DNA from: an uncultured Verrucomicrobia subdivision 3 bacterium
GTDB taxonomy: Bacteria; Verrucomicrobiota; Verrucomicrobiia; Limisphaerales; UBA11358
Reading direction: 5' to 3'
NCBI GenBank assembly: GCA_903917705.1
Contig: CAIXBQ010000099.1
Span: 1 to 51,099, forward strand
DNA length: 51,099 nucleotides
Notes under the pieces: model-generated
Database searches by the model: none
The model's input: the letters and a program-made list of their open reading frames with translations, nothing else
Told to the model about the DNA's origin: nothing
Part shown: piece after piece, positions 15,186 to 23,465 of the stretch
Position numbering within the stretch: position 1 is the stretch's first letter
Layout: every line of letters starts with the position of its first letter
Made by a program: the position numbers and the translations under genes

Positions 15186-16388
15186 TCAATTTTTTTGGGG
15201 GACCATTGGGTTGGTTCGCGTGACATTGTCTGTTTTAGGCAGGGTCAAAGCGTTGACCCATATCTTATACTGCTGGATTGACATACTTCGAGGCCGATTT
15301 GTGTGGACGAATGTTGTTCCTGGCCCAAGAGTCAAATTGGTTGGCGTAGCATTCGATGGAATAAAAACTATCGCACCATCCGCATCAGGGTAAGCTCCGT
15401 ATTCGGCAAGCCACTGATACGGAATTATTGAACCATTGGTTATTCCAAGTCTCGAAGCTTCCTGCGTCCCTTTCCAAATTTCATGAATTCTCATTAGGAT
15501 ATTGTGGTCACTGTTTGTTTCGACGCTAGCATAGGCCACCACCAGACTCTGATTAACCATTTGTTGCTCGTCGCGTTTGATACGCTGAGCGGCCCCATAA
15601 ATTTCTTTCGAAGCAATAAAACCAACCCCACCGGCAACAAGAATACCGATACCAACGGAAATCGTTATTTTGGCTTTTGCCCAAGCCATCAGCTTTAATG
15701 TTCCTTGCACCATGGTTACTACAGTTGTGGTCGCCATCACCGCACCTTTGGCGGCGGCCACGGCGGAAATCTTGGCCGCCAGCGTGGCTGGCGCGGCTTG
15801 GACGGCATTCGCGGTGACGGTGACGGCGAGGGCGGCGGCGGTGGCGGTCACGCCGCGTTTCAGCAGCCGGGCGCGCAGCTTCTGTTCGGCCCGCAGGACA
15901 CGCTTTTGGACGGTGTTCTCCGGCTGCTGGAAGGCCTCGGCCATCTCCCGCACGGTCTGGTCCTTGAAATAGCGCAGCACCAGCACGGCGCGGTCGGCCT
16001 CGCCGAGCTGGTTCAATTCCTCATCCAGCACGGGGGCGAGCTGGCTCCAAAGGTCGGGGTCGGGCAGATTATTCACTTCGGCTTGCATGATGGCTGCTTC
16101 TTCGCGGTTGAGGCGGCGGCGGCGGGCTTTGCGCGCATCGGCGGCGGCATAGCTGGCGGTGCGGCACAGCCACGCGGCCAGGACGGTCTTCGGTCCCAGC
16201 GAGCCGGCTTTCTTGGTGAGGATGATGAACACGGCCTGCGCGATGTCCTCGGCGAGTTGTTCGTCGCCCACCTGCCGCGCGGCGGCGGAGCGGACCATGC
16301 CCAGATGGCGGTGCACGAGTTCGCCGAAGGCCGCCTCGGACCCGGTGGCGGCATATTCCCGCAGCAGGGTCATGTCATCGCTCATCAT
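15186..16388 (-). CDS. ECF sigma factor with membrane-anchored C-terminal extension
   Basis: The protein has 400 residues. Region 2 covers about 8-85 (AAFGELVHRHLGMVRSAAARQV, then AEDIAQAVFIILTKKA) and region 4 about 120-175 (LVLRYFKDQTVREMAEAFQQPENTVQKRVLRAEQKL). Beyond this a normal ECF factor ends, but here an Ala-rich linker, a probable transmembrane helix (241-260) and a ~140-residue soluble domain follow. Such fused extensions often take the place of a separate anti-sigma. The first two codons are both ATG. The preceding promoter-like sequence also occurs before the 21-bp array, suggesting autoregulation and a shared regulon. Confidence 0.85.
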   Translation of the reverse strand: MMSDDMTLLREYAATGSEAAFGELVHRHLGMVRSAAARQVGDEQLAEDIAQAVFIILTKKAGSLGPKTVLAAWLCRTASYAAADARKARRRRLNREEAAIMQAEVNNLPDPDLWSQLAPVLDEELNQLGEADRAVLVLRYFKDQTVREMAEAFQQPENTVQKRVLRAEQKLRARLLKRGVTATAAALAVTVTANAVQAAPATLAAKISAVAAAKGAVMATTTVVTMVQGTLKLMAWAKAKITISVGIGILVAGGVGFIASKEIYGAAQRIKRDEQQMVNQSLVVAYASVETNSDHNILMRIHEIWKGTQEASRLGITNGSIIPYQWLAEYGAYPDADGAIVFIPSNATPTNLTLGPGTTFVHTNRPRSMSIQQYKIWVNALTLPKTDNVTRTNPMVPQKN

Positions 16389-16390
16389 TA

Positions 16391-16424
16391 CCTATACATG
16401 GCCGCAGAACGCGAAACCTGACAA
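16391..16424 (-). promoter_or_regulatory. Putative autoregulated promoter of the ECF sigma gene
   Basis: Minus strand: TTGTCAGGTTT (16414-16424), GCGGCCAT, then TATAGG (16391-16396), immediately before the ATG at 16388. The match to 14939-14971 extends over about 33 bp with one gap. Confidence 0.5.
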
Positions 16425-16512
16425 TCTTTTTTCATATATTTTGTCCCAGCGGACGGGCCGCCGTCCTGCCGGACTGGCCGCAGCTGAATTTTGGCCCGAC
16501 GGCGGCGCGTCT

Positions 16513-16613
16513 GGTCCGGTCGCGGACGGGGCGGGGCACAGAGATTTCGCTGGCGTTTCCGGCAGGCCGGAGGAAAGATGGATGCATGATTGCATCTGCG
16601 GCCCGAAAAACTC
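16513..16613 (+). repeat. Start-module repeat, copy 1
   Basis: This ~100-bp segment contains GTCCGG, GGGGCGGGG, AGATTTCGCTGG, GGCCGGA and AAAGATG, then the start ATGATTGCA and a GC-rich tail. It covers the leader and first codons of the first prepilin-like gene. Two more copies lie at the starts of the next two genes. Confidence 0.85.
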
Positions 16614-17362
16614 CGCGCGGCCGGTCGCTTGCGGGTTTCACGCTGGTTGAACTGCTGTTGGTTATCGCCATCATCGGGATTCTCGCCGCGCTGACGATGG
16701 CGGTTCTGGTCATGGTCAAACGGCACGCCATGATCGCCCAAGCCAAAACGGAGATGCAGGGCATCGTCGCCGCCATCCTCCAATATGATCAGGATTACGG
16801 GAGGTTTCCGGTCGCGCCTGCGGAGCAGGCCTTCGCCGGCACCAATGATTTCACCACGGGCCTGGTTTTCAGCACGGGGCCGGCTGGTTACGATAACAAT
16901 AGCAATGTGGTGGCCATCCTCATGAACCTGGCGACGTATCCCGATGGAACCCCGACGGCGAACGCGCAACACCTCAAGAATCCGAAGCAGAAGCCCTATC
17001 TCGCCGCCAGCCTGTCGGGCTACGATCCGACGACGAATGACCCGCATCCGCCCCGCGGCGTGGATCGCACTGGCATCTATCGCGATCCGTGGGGCAATCC
17101 TTATATCATCACCATGGACTTGAGCGCCGATGAGCAGTGCCGGGACCTGCTGTATTCGCTGCAAAGTGTTTCGCAGCCGCCGTCGGGTGGGCCGGCGGGG
17201 ATCAACGGGTTGTTCAATCCGGCGGATCCGGCTGGCAATAACAACTTCTTCCTGTTCCATGGCCAGGTGATGGTCTGGTCGGCGGGGCCGGATGGAAAAT
17301 ATAATTCCGGCCAAAGGGCCAATGAGGGCGATAACCGGGACAATGTTTTAAGCTGGCAGTGA
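16586..17362 (+). CDS. Prepilin-like (type II secretion/pseudopilin) protein
   Basis: This 258-residue protein has a type IV prepilin leader: a basic N-terminus, cleavage after Gly17 (SLAG/FTLVE), Glu at +5 and a hydrophobic helix LLLVIAIIGILAALTMAVLV. The rest resembles GspG-like secreted domains with DPWGNPYIITMD and VWSAGPDGKYNSGQ, typical of the calcium-binding end of major pseudopilins. It would be processed by a prepilin peptidase and assembled at the inner membrane. SD-like GGAGG lies 12 bp upstream. The first three codons (Met-Ile-Ala) belong to a repeat shared with the next two genes. Confidence 0.85.
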   Translation: MIASAARKTPRGRSLAGFTLVELLLVIAIIGILAALTMAVLVMVKRHAMIAQAKTEMQGIVAAILQYDQDYGRFPVAPAEQAFAGTNDFTTGLVFSTGPAGYDNNSNVVAILMNLATYPDGTPTANAQHLKNPKQKPYLAASLSGYDPTTNDPHPPRGVDRTGIYRDPWGNPYIITMDLSADEQCRDLLYSLQSVSQPPSGGPAGINGLFNPADPAGNNNFFLFHGQVMVWSAGPDGKYNSGQRANEGDNRDNVLSWQ

Positions 17363-17390
17363 CGGGGGAATCTTCCGTCCGGCCCGCTCC

Positions 17391-17480
17391 GTCCGGTGGC
17401 GGGGCGGGGTCGAGATTTCGCTGGTCTTTCCCGCAGGCCCGGATGAAAGATGGCGGCATGATTGCACCTGTGGCCCCATA
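17391..17480 (+). repeat. Start-module repeat, copy 2
   Basis: The segment matches copies 1 and 3: GTCCGG, GGGGCGGGG, GAGATTTCGCTGG, GGCCCGGATGAAAGATGG, then ATGATTGCA. It lies in the gap between the two prepilin-like genes and includes the start of the second. Confidence 0.85.
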
Positions 17481-18165
17481 TGCTTCGCGGCGCCGGTCCC
17501 GCGCGGGATTCACCCTGGTCGAAATTCTGGTGGTCATCGCAATCATGGCCCTGCTGGCGGGATTCGCCTTTGCCGTCTTGAAGCCGGTCAGCCGCCCGCA
17601 GTATCTCAACACAGCCAGGGCTGAACTGGAGCAAATCGCCACGGCGCTGGAAAACTACCAGGGCAAATTCGGGGCGTATCCCCCGGGCAATCCGCTGGTT
17701 CCACCGGAGATCAACACGCTTTACTACGAATTGTCCGGCACCCGGCACGATGCGAAGGCGGCAAGCTACACGACGCTCGATGGTTCCTGCACCATCAGCG
17801 AAGCCGACTACGGCAATGCTTTCCGGGTGGGCGCCACCGGCATCGGCGGCATCGTCAACAGCACGAAAGGCGGCGGCGAAGACGCGGCGGCGGCCAAAAA
17901 CTTTCTGTCGGGGATGACCTCCAGCCGTTTCGGCACGGCCCTGGCGGAAAACAGCGTGCCGATCACCAATCTCATCACCTCCGTGAAGGGGCCGGATGCG
18001 AATTATCTGCCGCTCGGCCCGGGCGCGCCGGGGGTCAACCCGTTCCGCTATGTTTATCCCGGCATCAAGAATCCCAAAGGCTACGATTTGTGGATCGACC
18101 TGTGCATCCACGGCCGGACCAACCGCCTGAGCCACGGGACGAGCCAGGTGCAAATCCTGAATTGA
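17458..18165 (+). CDS. Prepilin-like protein, second copy type
   Basis: The protein has 235 residues when started at 17458 (MIAPVAPYASRRRSRAG/FTLVE). Cleavage after Gly17 and Glu at +5 are as in the gene upstream, followed by ILVVIAIMALLAGFAFAVL. The C-terminal domain differs from its neighbour: it contains IATALENYQGKFGAYPPGN and ends YDLWIDLCIHGRTNRL. A longer frame begins at 17359 but would place the cleavage site about 50 residues in. The two genes may encode paired pseudopilins; no assembly ATPase or secretin is in this window. Confidence 0.82.
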   Translation: MIAPVAPYASRRRSRAGFTLVEILVVIAIMALLAGFAFAVLKPVSRPQYLNTARAELEQIATALENYQGKFGAYPPGNPLVPPEINTLYYELSGTRHDAKAASYTTLDGSCTISEADYGNAFRVGATGIGGIVNSTKGGGEDAAAAKNFLSGMTSSRFGTALAENSVPITNLITSVKGPDANYLPLGPGAPGVNPFRYVYPGIKNPKGYDLWIDLCIHGRTNRLSHGTSQVQILN

Positions 18166-18198
18166 TGCGCGCGGGTTGGCGCCGTTCCGCGCCGTCGG

Positions 18199-18285
18199 GT
18201 CCGGCGGGGCGGGGCACAGATTTCGCTGGTGTTTCGGACGGGCCGGATTAAAGATGGACTCATGATTGCAGCCGCAGTCCTCAAA
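18199..18285 (+). repeat. Start-module repeat, copy 3
   Basis: The segment carries GTCCGGCGGGGCGGGGCACAG, then ATTTCGCTGGTGTTTC, GGGCCGGA, AAAGATGG and ATGATTGCA. It overlaps the leader and first codons of the CvpA-like gene, whose protein is unrelated to prepilins, so the similarity is not due to gene duplication. Confidence 0.85.
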
Positions 18286-18942
18286 ACAACCCCGTGGTGG
18301 CAGAGCCTGGCGTTCAACTGGTTTGACGTGGCGGTGGTGCTGATGCTCCTGCTCGGCCTCTGGCGCGGGCGCAAGCACGGGATGTCCAAGGAATTTCTGC
18401 CGGCGTCGCAATGGGTGGTGATCGTGGCGGCGGCCGGCTTCGGCCACGCGGGACTCGCGGACTGGCTGCTCCACTCGGAGTTCGTCAAGAGCATGTTCGG
18501 CCGGAATTTCACGGACCGGACGGAGGTGTTCATCTCCAGCTATCTGCTCATCGCGTTCGTGGTGTTCTTCGTGTTTGTGCTGCTGCGCCGGCGCTACGGG
18601 CCCAAGCTGACGGGCAGCGGGATGTTCGGCAGCGGGGAATATTATCTGGGCATGATCTCGGGCACGCTCCGCTTCGCCTGCATGCTGGTGGCGGCGCTGG
18701 CGCTGCTCAATGCGCCGTTTTACACGGCGGCGGACCTCCAGGTGCAAAGGGCCTACAATAACCGCTGGTATGGCGGCGGCATGAAGAATTTCGAGGGCGA
18801 CTTCATCCCCAGCGTGGATGAGCTGCAGGTGAGCGTGTTCAAGCAGTCGCTGCTGGGGCCGTTCCTCAAGAATAATCTGGGCATGCTGCTCATCAACACC
18901 CTCCCGGCGGGCGCGGACAAGAAGAAACTGCCGTCGCCCTGA
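18262..18942 (+). CDS. CvpA-family membrane protein
   Basis: The protein has 226 residues from the ATG at 18262. It begins after the repeat with FNWFDVAVVLMLLLGLWRGRKHGMSKE, the first CvpA helix and conserved Gly/Arg loop, and has further membrane segments (WVVIVAAAGFGHAGLADWLL, SSYLLIAFVVFFVFVLL, and GMISGTLRFACMLVAALALLN). CvpA proteins are inner-membrane proteins linked to colicin V export and envelope stress tolerance. It lies 12 bp before dnaG and is probably co-transcribed with it. Confidence 0.75.
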   Translation: MIAAAVLKTTPWWQSLAFNWFDVAVVLMLLLGLWRGRKHGMSKEFLPASQWVVIVAAAGFGHAGLADWLLHSEFVKSMFGRNFTDRTEVFISSYLLIAFVVFFVFVLLRRRYGPKLTGSGMFGSGEYYLGMISGTLRFACMLVAALALLNAPFYTAADLQVQRAYNNRWYGGGMKNFEGDFIPSVDELQVSVFKQSLLGPFLKNNLGMLLINTLPAGADKKKLPSP

Positions 18943-18954
18943 CCGCTTCGCTGA

Positions 18955-20766
18955 ATGGCCGGTTTCCTTTCCCCCGCCACGCGCGAATCGATTCGCGCCG
19001 CCAGCGACATCGTGGATGTCATCGGCGCGTATGTGCCGCTGAAGCGCGCGGGCGCGAACTTCACGGCGCTCTGCCCGTTTCACAAGGAGAAGTCCCCGAG
19101 CTTCAATGTGAATCCGCAGAAGCAGATTTTCCACTGCTTCGGCTGCGGCAAGGGCGGCGACGTGTTCAAGTTCGTCCAGGAATACGAGACCATCGGCTTC
19201 ATGGACGCGGTGCGCCGGCTGGCGGAGCGCGCGAAGATCCCGCTGGAGTTTGACAACGCGCCCGGGGCGCAGGAGTCGCGCCACATCAAGGAGCAGCTGC
19301 TGGACATCCATGACCAGCTCGCGACGCGCTGGCAGAACTGTCTCGCGAACGAGGCCGCCGGCCAGGTGGCGCGCGATTATCTCGCCAAGCGCGGCGTGTC
19401 GGCGGACGCGATCAAGCTCTTCCGCCTCGGCGCGGCGCCCGAGCTGTGGGATGACACGGTGAATTGGGCGCGCAGCCGGAATTTCGACCTGGCCACGGTG
19501 GAGAAGGCGGGCCTCATCATCCGCAAGGAGGAGACGGGGAACTACTACGACCGCTTCCGCGGCCGGCTGATGTTCCCGATTTGCAACGAGCAGGACAAGG
19601 TCATCGGCTTCAGCGGCCGCGTCCTGACCGGCGACGAGAAGACCGCGAAATATGTCAACTCGCCGGAGACGCCCATCTTTACCAAGAGCCGGATTTTCTT
19701 CGGTCTCAACAAGTCCAAGCGCCCGATTCTCGAGGCCAACTGCGCCATCATCTGCGAAGGCCAGCTGGATTTGATCGCGTGCTTCATGAACGGCGTGCAA
19801 AACATCGTCGCGCCGCAGGGCACGGCCTTCACGGAGCAGCACGCCCGCATCCTGAAGCGCTACGCCAACGAGGTGGTGCTGTGCTTTGACTCCGACAACG
19901 CCGGGCAGACCGCCGCCGTCCGCGCGCTCGACCATCTGCTGGCGTCCGGCCTCGCCGTGCGCGTGGCCGTGGTGCCCGCGCCGCATGACCCGGACAGCTT
20001 CATCAAGGCCAATGGCGGCGCGGCGTTCCAAGACCTCATCACCGGCGCGGCCGGGTTTTTCGACTACTATTTGAACCGGCTGTGCGCGACGAATGAAATC
20101 ACCGCCGACAAGGGCCGGCTGGTGATATTGCGCTCCATGGCCGAGGCCGTCCAAAAAACCGGCAACTCGGTATTGATCGACACTTACGCGCAAAAAACCG
20201 CCCTGCGTCTGGGCGTTCCGGCGGAATCCGTCCGCAAGGAGTTTAAAAAGAATCCGGCGCCCGCCGCCGCGGTCCGCGCGGACGAGGAGGAATCGCTTGA
20301 ATCCGCCGCGCCGGTGTCGGAAACCGCGCCGCCGTCGCGCATTGAATCCCACCTGTTGAAGCTGCTGCTGCTGCATGACGAGCTGGTGGGCACCGCGGCT
20401 GTGCATCTGGATGTGAACTGGATTGTGCATCCGCACGTCCGGCAGATCGTGGATCTGCGCCTCGCCGCGCAGGAGCACCAGACCTGGCACAATCTCGCGG
20501 AGTTTTTGGACAGCGTGGAGGCGCCGGAGCAGCGCTGCCTCATCACCGAGGCGGTGGCCGGGGACCGGAAAATTCCCAATCCCGAAACGCAGCTGGCGGA
20601 CATGACGCTCAAGCTGCGGAACCAGTTTCTCGACCGGCAGATCGGCGCGCTCACGCAGCAGATCAGCCAGCCCCATACCGGCGACGATGAGAAAGTGTCC
20701 CTGCTGCGCGAGCAGATGAAGTTGAAGGAGCAGAAGCGTTCGCCGCTGTCGCCGTTGGTGCGATAG
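18955..20766 (+). CDS. dnaG: DNA primase
   Basis: This 603-residue protein has the N-terminal zinc-binding domain CPFH…CFGC (C40, H43, C61, C64). The polymerase domain contains YYDRFRGRLMFPICNEQDKVIGFSGRVL, and the TOPRIM motif starts IICEGQLDLIA and includes CFDSDNAG. A C-terminal helicase-binding region follows (about 420-600). It synthesises RNA primers at the replication fork. Length is normal. It is convergent with the C39-peptidase gene eight bases downstream. Confidence 0.95.
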   Translation: MAGFLSPATRESIRAASDIVDVIGAYVPLKRAGANFTALCPFHKEKSPSFNVNPQKQIFHCFGCGKGGDVFKFVQEYETIGFMDAVRRLAERAKIPLEFDNAPGAQESRHIKEQLLDIHDQLATRWQNCLANEAAGQVARDYLAKRGVSADAIKLFRLGAAPELWDDTVNWARSRNFDLATVEKAGLIIRKEETGNYYDRFRGRLMFPICNEQDKVIGFSGRVLTGDEKTAKYVNSPETPIFTKSRIFFGLNKSKRPILEANCAIICEGQLDLIACFMNGVQNIVAPQGTAFTEQHARILKRYANEVVLCFDSDNAGQTAAVRALDHLLASGLAVRVAVVPAPHDPDSFIKANGGAAFQDLITGAAGFFDYYLNRLCATNEITADKGRLVILRSMAEAVQKTGNSVLIDTYAQKTALRLGVPAESVRKEFKKNPAPAAAVRADEEESLESAAPVSETAPPSRIESHLLKLLLLHDELVGTAAVHLDVNWIVHPHVRQIVDLRLAAQEHQTWHNLAEFLDSVEAPEQRCLITEAVAGDRKIPNPETQLADMTLKLRNQFLDRQIGALTQQISQPHTGDDEKVSLLREQMKLKEQKRSPLSPLVR

Positions 20767-20774
20767 CCGTACCG

Positions 20775-21593
20775 CTATTCCAGCAACACGGTTTTGCCGT
20801 ACCAGATCTGGCGGAACCGTTCGCGGGAGATATTCCAGGCGCCGTACGCGGGGTCGATGAAGCTGGCGTTGGTTGCGTCGAGGCGGAGCAGCAGCGTGGC
20901 ATGGTGGACCTGCGGCAGGGTGGAGATGGAGACGATGACCGGGAGTTTCTGCCGTTCCAGCTCGGGCCAGCTCAAGCCGCGCGCCGTGGCGTTGGTGAGG
21001 CCGAAATGGCGCGCCGCCTTCACGAGCGCCGTCATGGTGGAGCCTTCGGTGGTGACGCCGCAGATTCTGGAGACTTCCCGCTCGGTGAGGTTTTTCACGC
21101 CGCGAAACTGTTCAAGGTAATTCAACAGGGCGACTGCGCCGCAGGTGTATTCGTAAGCCGCCGATTGCCGGACAAAATGGTCCGTGTCGCGCCGCCCGTC
21201 GCCGAGCAGGAAATAAACCGGCACCGTCCGCCAGGCCACTAGCCCGGCGAGTCCCACTAGTGCGGCGAGGTAAATAGCTTTCCGCCCGGGCATAGGCGGA
21301 ATTTGTTTCGCCCCGCAAATGAAGCCGTGGCCCGCCATCATGGCGGCGAGCAACACCAGCCATTTGCCGGAATGGGCAAACCATTCCGCCAGCGACGCCC
21401 CCGTGCCGTCGGTGTCAGCCTGAAGGCGCGCCCGCCACGCGGCAACGAACCAGAGCAGTCCCAGTCCGATGGCAATGCCGGCGGCGCGTGGAGATAGCTG
21501 ACGGCCCTGCCCGGCGTGCCGGCGGCCAAGCAGCCAGCCGGCCAGGCTGGCCAGCGCAACCACGGCGGTCAAGGTTGTGAGATAGGCGGTCAT
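20775..21593 (-). CDS. Membrane-anchored C39-like cysteine peptidase
   Basis: The protein has 272 residues. About five hydrophobic segments fill the first 130 residues. The rest is a C39-type papain fold with probable catalytic Cys in YEYTCGAVALLN, a REVSRICGVTTEGSTMTALVKAARHFGL segment, His in VHHATLLLRL and Asp in SFIDPAYGAW. C39 peptidases normally remove double-glycine leaders and are fused to ABC exporters; here the fusion is to a plain membrane domain with no ABC ATPase. The substrate is unknown. The start is the ATG at 21593, just after the terminator of the cytochrome gene. Confidence 0.75.
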   Translation of the reverse strand: MTAYLTTLTAVVALASLAGWLLGRRHAGQGRQLSPRAAGIAIGLGLLWFVAAWRARLQADTDGTGASLAEWFAHSGKWLVLLAAMMAGHGFICGAKQIPPMPGRKAIYLAALVGLAGLVAWRTVPVYFLLGDGRRDTDHFVRQSAAYEYTCGAVALLNYLEQFRGVKNLTEREVSRICGVTTEGSTMTALVKAARHFGLTNATARGLSWPELERQKLPVIVSISTLPQVHHATLLLRLDATNASFIDPAYGAWNISRERFRQIWYGKTVLLE

Positions 21594-21606
21594 GTCGTGG
21601 CCCGGC

Positions 21607-21646
21607 AAAATAAAAACGCGCCGGGGACATTTTGTCCACGGCGCGT
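21607..21646 (-). terminator. Intrinsic terminator of the cytochrome gene
   Basis: ACGCGCCGGGGAC (21616-21628) pairs with GTCCACGGCGCGT (21634-21646) with one mismatch. On the minus strand the hairpin is followed by TTTTTATTTT. Confidence 0.85.
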
Positions 21647-21662
21647 TGTGGGAAAAGGTGAA

Positions 21663-22067
21663 TTATTTCGCGCCCTGGTCGATCCACGCGCGGATCAGGC
21701 CGATCTGCTCCGGGGTGAGCGGCTTGATGCCGGCCCGGTTCTGCAGCGGCGGCATCCAGCTTTCGCGGTCCTTCGAGAGATGCGCGATGGATTTCACGAT
21801 GAAGCTTTTGGCGCTGTCGCCGGGCGTGAGAATCGGGCCCATCTTGGTGCCCTTCAGCACGCCGGGGAGCGTGTCCATCTTGAGGCGCGCCTTGGGCTTG
21901 TCGCCGCTGTGGCATTTCACGCAGGAGGCGTCAAAGATGGGCTTGATGTCGGTGGCGTAGGTCACGTCTTTTTTGTCGGCCGCCGGCGGCAGCTTGGCGT
22001 CTTGCGCGAGCGCGGCGGTGGCAAAGCCGAGGGTCAGGGTCAGGAGGATGAGTTTCGTTGTTTTCAT
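21663..22067 (-). CDS. Exported c-type cytochrome (PSCyt1-like)
   Basis: This 134-residue protein has a signal peptide ending AALA-QD and a single haem motif CVKCH (49-53) in the context YATDIKPIFDASCVKCHSGDKPKARLKMDT. It ends WMPPL…LTPEQIGLIRAWIDQGAK, the layout of the planctomycete/verrucomicrobial C1-type cytochrome domain, with the Met of WMPP a likely axial ligand. It should act in periplasmic electron transfer. It is a single-gene unit with its own terminator. Confidence 0.88.
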   Translation of the reverse strand: MKTTKLILLTLTLGFATAALAQDAKLPPAADKKDVTYATDIKPIFDASCVKCHSGDKPKARLKMDTLPGVLKGTKMGPILTPGDSAKSFIVKSIAHLSKDRESWMPPLQNRAGIKPLTPEQIGLIRAWIDQGAK

Positions 22068-22460
22068 GGTTGTTTTAACTTTCGTGAATAGTTTGAAGGG
22101 TAGACCCCGCCCGTGTCAAAAGGTTTCAGAAATGTGGTGCTTTTTTGGGCCGGCGACGGGCGGTTTTGATTATTAATCAGGGTCGAATCACACCCCGGTT
22201 ACACGATCCCCAGACCAGCCTGAACTGGAGTACGCAAATCGTGCGCTGGCCTACGCTCGTGGTTCTTTGCGGCTTGGTTCCGGTTATACTTTTGGTTTCC
22301 GGCAGAAAAAATACCCGTGCTTGTCGGCAGCACCGCTTTCTTGCTAACGTCGTTTCACCCAGCCCGGAAGAATCGTTTGCCCAGGCCAGGACTGAAGCGT
22401 TGCCGGCCGTTGATTGTTGATTGTTTTGGGGTTTGGAAAAAATATTGAAAGGGAATACGC
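22068..22460. other. Divergent intergenic region between cytochrome and MoxR operon
   Basis: About 390 bp without a gene I can support. On the minus strand TTGACA lies about 44 bp upstream of the cytochrome ATG, but with no good -10 box at standard spacing. On the plus side the MoxR gene has a clear Shine-Dalgarno AAAGGG about seven bases before its ATG and an AT-rich stretch upstream. A frame at 22145-22420 is open but has no coding character. Confidence 0.5.
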
Positions 22461-23444
22461 ATGAATGAAATCTCGCCCAAGGAGGTCCGCGAACTTCACG
22501 TCCGCATTACCGGTGAACTCAACAAGGTCATCGTCGGCCAGGAGCAAATTGTCCGCTTGCTGCTGGTGAGCCTGTTTGCCCGGGGCCATTGCCTGCTCAT
22601 CGGCGTGCCGGGCCTCGCCAAAACGCTAATCGTTCGCACGCTGTCCGAAATTCTCCAATTAAGTTTCAAGCGCATCCAGTTCACCCCGGACCTGATGCCG
22701 GGTGACATCATCGGCTCGGAAATCTTGCAGGAGCGCGACCGCCGTCTGGAATACGAATTCCAGCCCGGCCCGGTGTTCGCAAACCTCGTCCTGGCCGATG
22801 AAATCAACCGCACGCCGCCGAAGACGCAGGCTGCCTTGCTCGAAGCCATGCAGGAGCGCAAGGTCACCATTGGCGGTCAAACGCGCACGCTGCCCGATCC
22901 GTTCCTGGTGGTGGCCACCCAAAATCCCATCGAGCAGGAAGGCACTTATCCGCTGCCCGAGGCGCAGCTGGACCGCTTCATGTTTTCACTCCATCTGGAC
23001 TACCCGGCCAAGGCCGAGGAGATGGAAATCGTCAGGCGTACCACGCTGCATGAAATGCCCGCGCTCACGCCGACGGTCGGCGCGGAGGATTTGCTGCGCG
23101 TGCAGCGGCTCGTGCTCGCCGCGCCGGTTTCCGACCATGTGATCGACTACGCGGTGTCGCTGGCGGCGGCCACCCGGCCCGGCAACCCCGCGGCGCCGCA
23201 GGCGGCGCGCGATTACGTCGAATGGGGCGCCGGTCCGCGCGCCTCGCAATATCTCATCCTGGGCGCGAAGGCGCTGGCGTTGCTGAAGGGCAACATCAGC
23301 CCGGAAACGGCGGATGTGCGCGAGGTGGCGATGCACGTGTTGCAGCACCGTGTCATCACCAACTACCGCGCCACCGGCGCCGGCAAGAAATCGCGCGACG
23401 TGGTGCAGGGCATCCTGGCCGAGGTGAAGGAAGCATCCTACTGA
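22461..23444 (+). CDS. MoxR-family AAA+ ATPase
   Basis: This 327-residue protein has Walker A GVPGLAKT (48-55), Walker B LVLADEINR, sensor 1 ATQNPIEQEGTYPLPEAQLDRF and the sensor 2 region near the C-terminus. MoxR proteins act as chaperone-like ATPases, generally paired with DUF58 and von Willebrand factor A proteins, as here. It heads an eight-gene operon. A Shine-Dalgarno AAAGGG lies just upstream. The next gene begins 21 bp after the stop. Confidence 0.93.
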   Translation: MNEISPKEVRELHVRITGELNKVIVGQEQIVRLLLVSLFARGHCLLIGVPGLAKTLIVRTLSEILQLSFKRIQFTPDLMPGDIIGSEILQERDRRLEYEFQPGPVFANLVLADEINRTPPKTQAALLEAMQERKVTIGGQTRTLPDPFLVVATQNPIEQEGTYPLPEAQLDRFMFSLHLDYPAKAEEMEIVRRTTLHEMPALTPTVGAEDLLRVQRLVLAAPVSDHVIDYAVSLAAATRPGNPAAPQAARDYVEWGAGPRASQYLILGAKALALLKGNISPETADVREVAMHVLQHRVITNYRATGAGKKSRDVVQGILAEVKEASY

Positions 23445-23465
23445 CCGCCCCTCCGGCTCACCGCC

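Noticed and set aside
17101..20676. A 1191-codon open frame on the minus strand
   Set aside because: It lies antisense to the two prepilin genes, cvpA and dnaG, whose families are clear. High GC leaves the opposite frame open and its composition (Arg/His/Gln-rich) is typical of a shadow frame.
22185..22205. T-arm-like GGTCGAATC suggesting a tRNA
   Set aside because: No matching acceptor, D or anticodon arms could be found around it.
22145..22420. A 91-codon frame upstream of moxR
   Set aside because: No ribosome-binding site, no family and no coding-like composition.
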